From: Thermoplasmata archaeon
GTDB taxonomy: Archaea; Thermoplasmatota; Thermoplasmata; Lutacidiplasmatales; SKW197
DNA length: 64,000 bases
Assembly (NCBI GenBank): GCA_026414225.1
Contig: JAOAJK010000003.1
Span: 1-64,000, forward strand
Direction: 5' to 3'
The notes beneath the pieces are model-generated. The model was not told the DNA's origin, did no database searches, and saw only the letters and a program-made list of their open reading frames with translations. The translations under genes were made by a program, and so were the position numbers. Below are positions 59,250 through 64,000 of the stretch, one piece after another. Each line of letters begins with the position of its first letter. Position 1 is the stretch's first letter.

Positions 59250-61106
59250 ATGCGTAAATCCCACGAGCGTTCTGGCTTACTCTTCTGGTGCCGTAACTGC
59301 AACATTCCCCTGATTGCTGAGAAATGCGGCATCTGTGGAATGAGTGGGAGCAAAATCCTGCTCCACCATGGCATGGAAATCCGGCCAGGGTTCGATTACA
59401 CTCTTCGACGGATAAACCGTATTCTTGAGGAAAATTATGGGGTGAGCGATGCCCTGGGGCATAAACTCGTGCTCCTCCACAAGATTGCTGGAATTGACCG
59501 AGCTGAGGAAATTATCGTGGACGGGGAGATTTTCGGGACCATCGCCTACATTCCAGAGCAGAGAAAATTCACGGTTACCCTCAGGAGTTACGGTGCCCAC
59601 CTCCTGCGTCAGGAAGGGGCAAATAAAAACCTGGCAGTTGTGGATGAAAGGGCACTGAAGCGGCATCTCAAAAACGGCTGGCTTTACCCGCACGAAATTC
59701 TCAGCTTGCATGATGTTTCTGGCACTGCGGATACAATTCTTGCAATAGGAAAATTCACGGGCGTTGGTGTGCCCAAATTCAAGGATGCAGGGAATCTACC
59801 AGAGAAGTGCATGAGGGTGAGAGATATCGGAAAATGGGAAAACCACCGCAAAAAATCCACAGTTGAGACCATGGTAAGGGGAAATGAGGGCGCTCTGAAA
59901 GCCCTCGAGCAGAAAGCAGTTGCGGAGATAAAGGGTGTGATTGCTAGATTTCCGGGCCATGAAATTGGGGTATCATTCAGCGGGGGAAAAGACAGTGCGG
60001 TGGCAATGCATCTGCTGGGCATCTGCCTGGAAAATTTCTTCGTGCTTTTCGTGGACACAGGGCTCGAGTTCCCCGAGACGGTTGAATATGTCGAAAAGAT
60101 TGCTGGTGGGAGAAAACTTTACATTTTAAAGCCAGAAACCCCGTTCTGGTCTCTCGTGGAAGAGATGGGCCCGCCTGCAAAGGACTACAGGTGGTGCTGC
60201 AAGGTATGCAAACTGGCTCCCGTTGCAAAATTTGCTGCAGAGCATCATCAAAAAATTGTGTGCATCGAGGGAAGGCGGAAGGCAGAGTCGTTTGCGAGGG
60301 AGCACATAGAACTGGTCGAGCAGAACCCGTTTGTTCCAGGCCAGATACTCGTAAATCCGATCAGGGACTGGAGTGCCTTTCATGTCTGGCTCTATATTCT
60401 GTGGCGGAAAATTGATGTCAATCCCCTTTACCATCAGGATTTTGAGAGGATTGGATGCTACCTGTGCCCTGCGGAACATGCATGCGAGTTCGAGGAGGTA
60501 GCAAATCTCCACCGTGAGAGGTATGATAAATGGATTGAGTTTCTAAAGAAGTGGGGCAGGTCGCAGGGGCTCCCAGACAGCTTCTGGGAAAACGGTGTCT
60601 GGCGATGGAGAACACCTCCGAAGAAAATCGGAGCGGATGGTGGAGAGAGAGTAGAAATGAAGGTGAGAGAAACCGTCACCTGCAATGGCGAAGCAATCCT
60701 TGACGGGAGGTTTCCGTTTCCGCCTGAAACCCAGGAGATCGCGGAGAATTCCCTTGGCATCCTTGGTGAGACCCTCAGAAGGCATGAAGCCATAATTGTG
60801 AAAACGGGCAGGGCAAGGATTCTTTTCTTTCCCAATGCGGATTTTTCTGTGGTCTCTGATGAAAGGGCATCAGCGGAAAAGGCACTTTTGCTGATGGTCC
60901 AGCAGCTTTTGAGAGCAAGGTTCTGCACCTCTTGCAGGATATGCGTGAGGGCCTGCACTGCAAAGGCGATAAGGATAAAGGGCGGAAAGCCGGAATATAA
61001 TCTGAAGGCCTGCAGACGATGTCTGAAATGCATTGGGAGTTGTGTGGTCGCACGCTACTATGATAAGAGGGTGGGAATTGAGGTCACAAGCTCACGGTTG
61101 CCCTGA
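59250..61106 (+). CDS. PAPS-reductase-family (PP-loop) protein with N-terminal zinc ribbon and C-terminal ferredoxin-like domain
   Basis: WCRNCNIPLIAEKCGICG; GVSFSGGKDSAVAMHLLG PP-loop; YRWCCKVCKLAPV; FCTSCRICVRACTAKAIRIKGGKPEYNLKACRRCLKCIGSC. Confidence 0.88.
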   Translation: MRKSHERSGLLFWCRNCNIPLIAEKCGICGMSGSKILLHHGMEIRPGFDYTLRRINRILEENYGVSDALGHKLVLLHKIAGIDRAEEIIVDGEIFGTIAYIPEQRKFTVTLRSYGAHLLRQEGANKNLAVVDERALKRHLKNGWLYPHEILSLHDVSGTADTILAIGKFTGVGVPKFKDAGNLPEKCMRVRDIGKWENHRKKSTVETMVRGNEGALKALEQKAVAEIKGVIARFPGHEIGVSFSGGKDSAVAMHLLGICLENFFVLFVDTGLEFPETVEYVEKIAGGRKLYILKPETPFWSLVEEMGPPAKDYRWCCKVCKLAPVAKFAAEHHQKIVCIEGRRKAESFAREHIELVEQNPFVPGQILVNPIRDWSAFHVWLYILWRKIDVNPLYHQDFERIGCYLCPAEHACEFEEVANLHRERYDKWIEFLKKWGRSQGLPDSFWENGVWRWRTPPKKIGADGGERVEMKVRETVTCNGEAILDGRFPFPPETQEIAENSLGILGETLRRHEAIIVKTGRARILFFPNADFSVVSDERASAEKALLLMVQQLLRARFCTSCRICVRACTAKAIRIKGGKPEYNLKACRRCLKCIGSCVVARYYDKRVGIEVTSSRLP

Positions 61107-62321
61107 TATCAAGTAGATATCCGTTGCCCCCACAATCCTTACATCCACGAAACTCCCGAGCTTCACTTCCCGTTCGATTATTACTGGCTTGTAATCCACC
61201 GTCCTTGCTATGAAAGTGCCGCCCTTTCCTCTCTCGCAAACCAGCACCTTCTCCTCCTTGCCTATCCTCTTTTCTAGATTTTTGCGGCTTACCTGGAACC
61301 TCAACTCCACAAGCTGCCTCGAGCGTTCTTTCACAATTCTTTCCGTGATTGGCTTCAGCCGTGCTGCGGGTGTGCCAGGCCTCGGTGAGAACCGTGTCAC
61401 ATTCACGATGTCCGGCTTGACTCTTTCTATAATCTTCAACGATGCATCGAAATCCGCTTCCTCCTCCGAGGGGTAGCCAACAATTATGTCGGTGGAGAGA
61501 GTAAACTTCCAGAATTTTTCCCTGAATGCATTTACAATTCTAGCGAAATCTTCAACCGTGTGGTCGCGGTGCATGTGTGCGAGAATTCTGTCGGAGCCCG
61601 ACTGGAGGGGCAGGTGCAGGAACTTGAAGACCTTCCTGTGAGCATAGGAGGAAACGAGGGCAGGAAGCAGGGGAAGCACGCTCCGCGGGTTCATCATTCC
61701 TACTCTCAACCTGAAATCCCCCTTGATACCCGCAATCTCTCCGATGCATTCTGCCAGATTCGTGCCTCTGTCAATACCGTAGGCAGCGGTGTCCTGGGCT
61801 GTGAGCCGTATCTCCCTCGCACCCTTCCGGACACAGAGACCTACTTCCCTTTTCAACTCCTCAAGTGGCACGCTTTTGATTTTTCCCCTTGCAATCCTGG
61901 TGATGCAGTAACTGCAGCGGCCCGTGCATCCACTTGCAATCGGCACTGCGGCCACAACATCGTTCACCCGCGGTTCTGGCAAAATTTTTTCACCCGAGAG
62001 GCCAAGGACCCTCAGAATCTCCCCGTAATCGCCAGGGCGTAACAAAATTGCGTCAGGAGCAAAACTTCTCACGAGACCTGGCTGAGCCGAAGCCATGCAG
62101 CCCGTGATAACCAGGATTTTTTCGTATTCCCGCAGTTTCCTGATTCTTGAAATCATGTGCCGCTCCGTGGTGTCTATTACGGTGCAGGTGCCGAGGATCA
62201 GGAGGTCCGCAGTTTCTGGTTTTTTCACAATTTTCCAGCCAGCTGCCACGAGCCCTCTAGCTAATGCCTCATTTTCTGCGGTGTTGAGCGTGCAGCCGTA
62301 GGCTTCCATGTAAACCTTCAT
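61092..62321 (-). CDS. MiaB-type tRNA methylthiotransferase (archaeal/eukaryotic e-MtaB-like)
   Basis: MKVYMEAYGCTLNTAENEALA, GTCTVIDTTERHMISRI, ASGCTGRCSYCITRIARG, C-terminal TRAM-like region. Confidence 0.9.
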   Translation of the reverse strand: MKVYMEAYGCTLNTAENEALARGLVAAGWKIVKKPETADLLILGTCTVIDTTERHMISRIRKLREYEKILVITGCMASAQPGLVRSFAPDAILLRPGDYGEILRVLGLSGEKILPEPRVNDVVAAVPIASGCTGRCSYCITRIARGKIKSVPLEELKREVGLCVRKGAREIRLTAQDTAAYGIDRGTNLAECIGEIAGIKGDFRLRVGMMNPRSVLPLLPALVSSYAHRKVFKFLHLPLQSGSDRILAHMHRDHTVEDFARIVNAFREKFWKFTLSTDIIVGYPSEEEADFDASLKIIERVKPDIVNVTRFSPRPGTPAARLKPITERIVKERSRQLVELRFQVSRKNLEKRIGKEEKVLVCERGKGGTFIARTVDYKPVIIEREVKLGSFVDVRIVGATDIYLISGQP

Positions 62322-62433
62322 CCGGAAAAATAAGAGGACTGGTGTTATTTAAGGATTGGGTAGGGGAAAAGTGTGGAGGCCGTTAGAGAAATCATTTTAT
62401 CTGTCTACCTATTGGGGTGCTTGAGGTGAAATT

Positions 62434-63759
62434 ATGGAAGTCCCAAAAATAGTTCAGGTTCCCCCAGGGAAAAAGGCAAAGAAGGTTGTTGAGGAGGATA
62501 CAAAATACATTGCCACCAGCACAAAAACATCGCCGGTTGTTGCTGCAAGGGCGAAGAATGCAATCGTTGAGGATGTGGATGGTAATATCTACATTGACTT
62601 CAGTGCAGGCATAGGTGTTCTCAACCTCGGGCACTGTCATCCTGCGGTGGTGGAGGCTGTCAAAACCCAGGCAGAAAAGTTGATGCACTTTGCAGGCACA
62701 GATTTTTACTATGAATTCCAGGTTGAACTCGCGAAGAAATTGTGTGCAATAACACCTGGCAAATTTGCAAAGAAGGTGTTTTACACCAACAGCGGTGCTG
62801 AGAGCAATGAAGCGGCAATAAAGCTGGCAAGATGGAGCACCCAGAGGAAGCAGTTCATCGCATTTATCGGCGCCTTCCATGGAAGAACAATGGGCGCTCT
62901 GGCACTCACCGCAAGTAAGCCCGTGCAGCGGAACAGGTATTTCCCAGTGATGCCAGGGGTCAACCACATTCCCTATGCCTACTGCTACAGGTGCAGGTAC
63001 AAGCTGGAATATCCCTCCTGTGACCTCTGGTGCGCAAAAATCCTGGATGAGGTTTACCTTGACACCTTCATTCCCCCAGATGAGGTAGCAGGAATTTTTG
63101 TGGAACCGGTTCAGGGAGAGGGTGGCTACATCGTGCCCCCCAAAGAGTTCTTACCTGAGCTGAAAAAGATTGCCGAAAAACATGACATTCTGTTCATTGA
63201 TGATGAGGTCCAGGCGGGTTTCGGGAGGACAGGAAAAATGTTTGGCATAGAGCATTTTGGCGTTGTCCCCGATATAGTTTCAATAGCGAAGGCGATGGGC
63301 TCAGGGATTCCCATAGGTGCAATTGTGTTCAATGCCAAGTATGACTGGGGGGTCGAAGGGTCACACTCCAACACCTACGGAGGTAACTTGGTGGCCTGTG
63401 CAGCCGCAAGTGCGACAATTGATGTCATCCAGAAAGAGAAACTTACCTCCAGGGCAGAGAAACTTGGAAAGGTGATGAAGAAACGGCTGGATGAGATGAA
63501 GGACAGGTATGAGCTGATTGGCGATGTCAGGGGACTCGGTCTCATGCAGGCAACGGAGTTTGTGAAGAGCAGGAAGACAAAGGAGTATGCAAAGAAGGAA
63601 AGAGACCAGATTGTGGAACTCGCTTACAAGCGCGGGCTCATATTGCTCCCGTGCGGCAGGTCAGGGATTAGGTACATCCCGCCACTGACAATCGAAGAGG
63701 AATACCTTGATAAGGGACTGGATGTGCTGGAATCCTGCATAAAGGATGCTTCAAAATGA
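62434..63759 (+). CDS. Class III aminotransferase (acetylornithine/ornithine/4-aminobutyrate family)
   Basis: IYIDFSAGIGVLNLGHCHPAVVEAV, TNSGAESNEAAIKLAR, LFIDDEVQAGFGRTGKMFG, SIAKAMGSGIPIGA. Confidence 0.92.
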   Translation: MEVPKIVQVPPGKKAKKVVEEDTKYIATSTKTSPVVAARAKNAIVEDVDGNIYIDFSAGIGVLNLGHCHPAVVEAVKTQAEKLMHFAGTDFYYEFQVELAKKLCAITPGKFAKKVFYTNSGAESNEAAIKLARWSTQRKQFIAFIGAFHGRTMGALALTASKPVQRNRYFPVMPGVNHIPYAYCYRCRYKLEYPSCDLWCAKILDEVYLDTFIPPDEVAGIFVEPVQGEGGYIVPPKEFLPELKKIAEKHDILFIDDEVQAGFGRTGKMFGIEHFGVVPDIVSIAKAMGSGIPIGAIVFNAKYDWGVEGSHSNTYGGNLVACAAASATIDVIQKEKLTSRAEKLGKVMKKRLDEMKDRYELIGDVRGLGLMQATEFVKSRKTKEYAKKERDQIVELAYKRGLILLPCGRSGIRYIPPLTIEEEYLDKGLDVLESCIKDASK

Positions 63760-63760
63760 G

Positions 63761-64000
63761 GTGCTGCAGTTGAGGTGTCTGGTAACTGGTGGTGCTGGCT
63801 TCATAGGGAGCCATCTGGTGGATGCCCTGGTCTCCCGGGGTGATGAGGTCACGGTCATAGACAATCTGTCGAGTGGAAGGATAGAATACATCAGGGAACA
63901 CATTGCCAGTGGAAAGGTGAAATTCATCCAAGGTGACCTGCTGAACCGGGAGGATGCTGCGAAGGCGGTGGACGGGATGGAGGCTGTGTTTCATCTCGCC
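63761..64000 (+). CDS. NAD-dependent epimerase/dehydratase (UDP-glucose 4-epimerase-like), truncated by window end
   Basis: Reads LRCLVTGGAGFIGSHLVDALVSRGDEVTVIDNLSSGRIEYIREHIASGKVKFIQGDLLN...; start GTG 63761 or TTG 63770. Confidence 0.85.
   Translation, partial: MLQLRCLVTGGAGFIGSHLVDALVSRGDEVTVIDNLSSGRIEYIREHIASGKVKFIQGDLLNREDAAKAVDGMEAVFHLA

Overview
The window reads as an archaeal chromosome segment. GatDE, the RpoN/S9/L13/L18e operon, unsplit RpoB with split RpoA1/RpoA2, L30e, NusA, L15e, PurP, EndA and TATA-type promoters are all present. The unsplit RpoB would fit a Thermoplasmata-like euryarchaeon, but taxonomy is inferred only. I saw no CRISPR array, rRNA or IS element. Most of the window is housekeeping genes. 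The points of most interest are: (1) a tRNA-Lys(UUU) gene at 33887-34033 interrupted by two introns at non-canonical positions, in the D-loop and the T-loop, each bounded by a BHB-like fold; (2) an overlapping four-gene cluster at 55098-59177 in which a DUF2207-like membrane protein ends in a (Cys-Ala)n tail and is followed at once by a SPASM radical SAM enzyme and a SAM methyltransferase, a candidate RiPP-like modification system; (3) a secreted protein at 50946-53414 combining a glycosidase-like domain, two pseudomurein-binding-like repeats and a transglutaminase-like cysteine peptidase domain; (4) a LuxC::acyl-ligase fusion / LuxE / tandem GNAT-like operon at 44519-50671. Smaller observations include an unannotated 45-aa ORF with an internal repeat, a duplicated cytoplasmic motif on an MFS transporter and inverted repeats around a regulator. 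All functional calls come from reading the sequence and recalling families; no database search was run.
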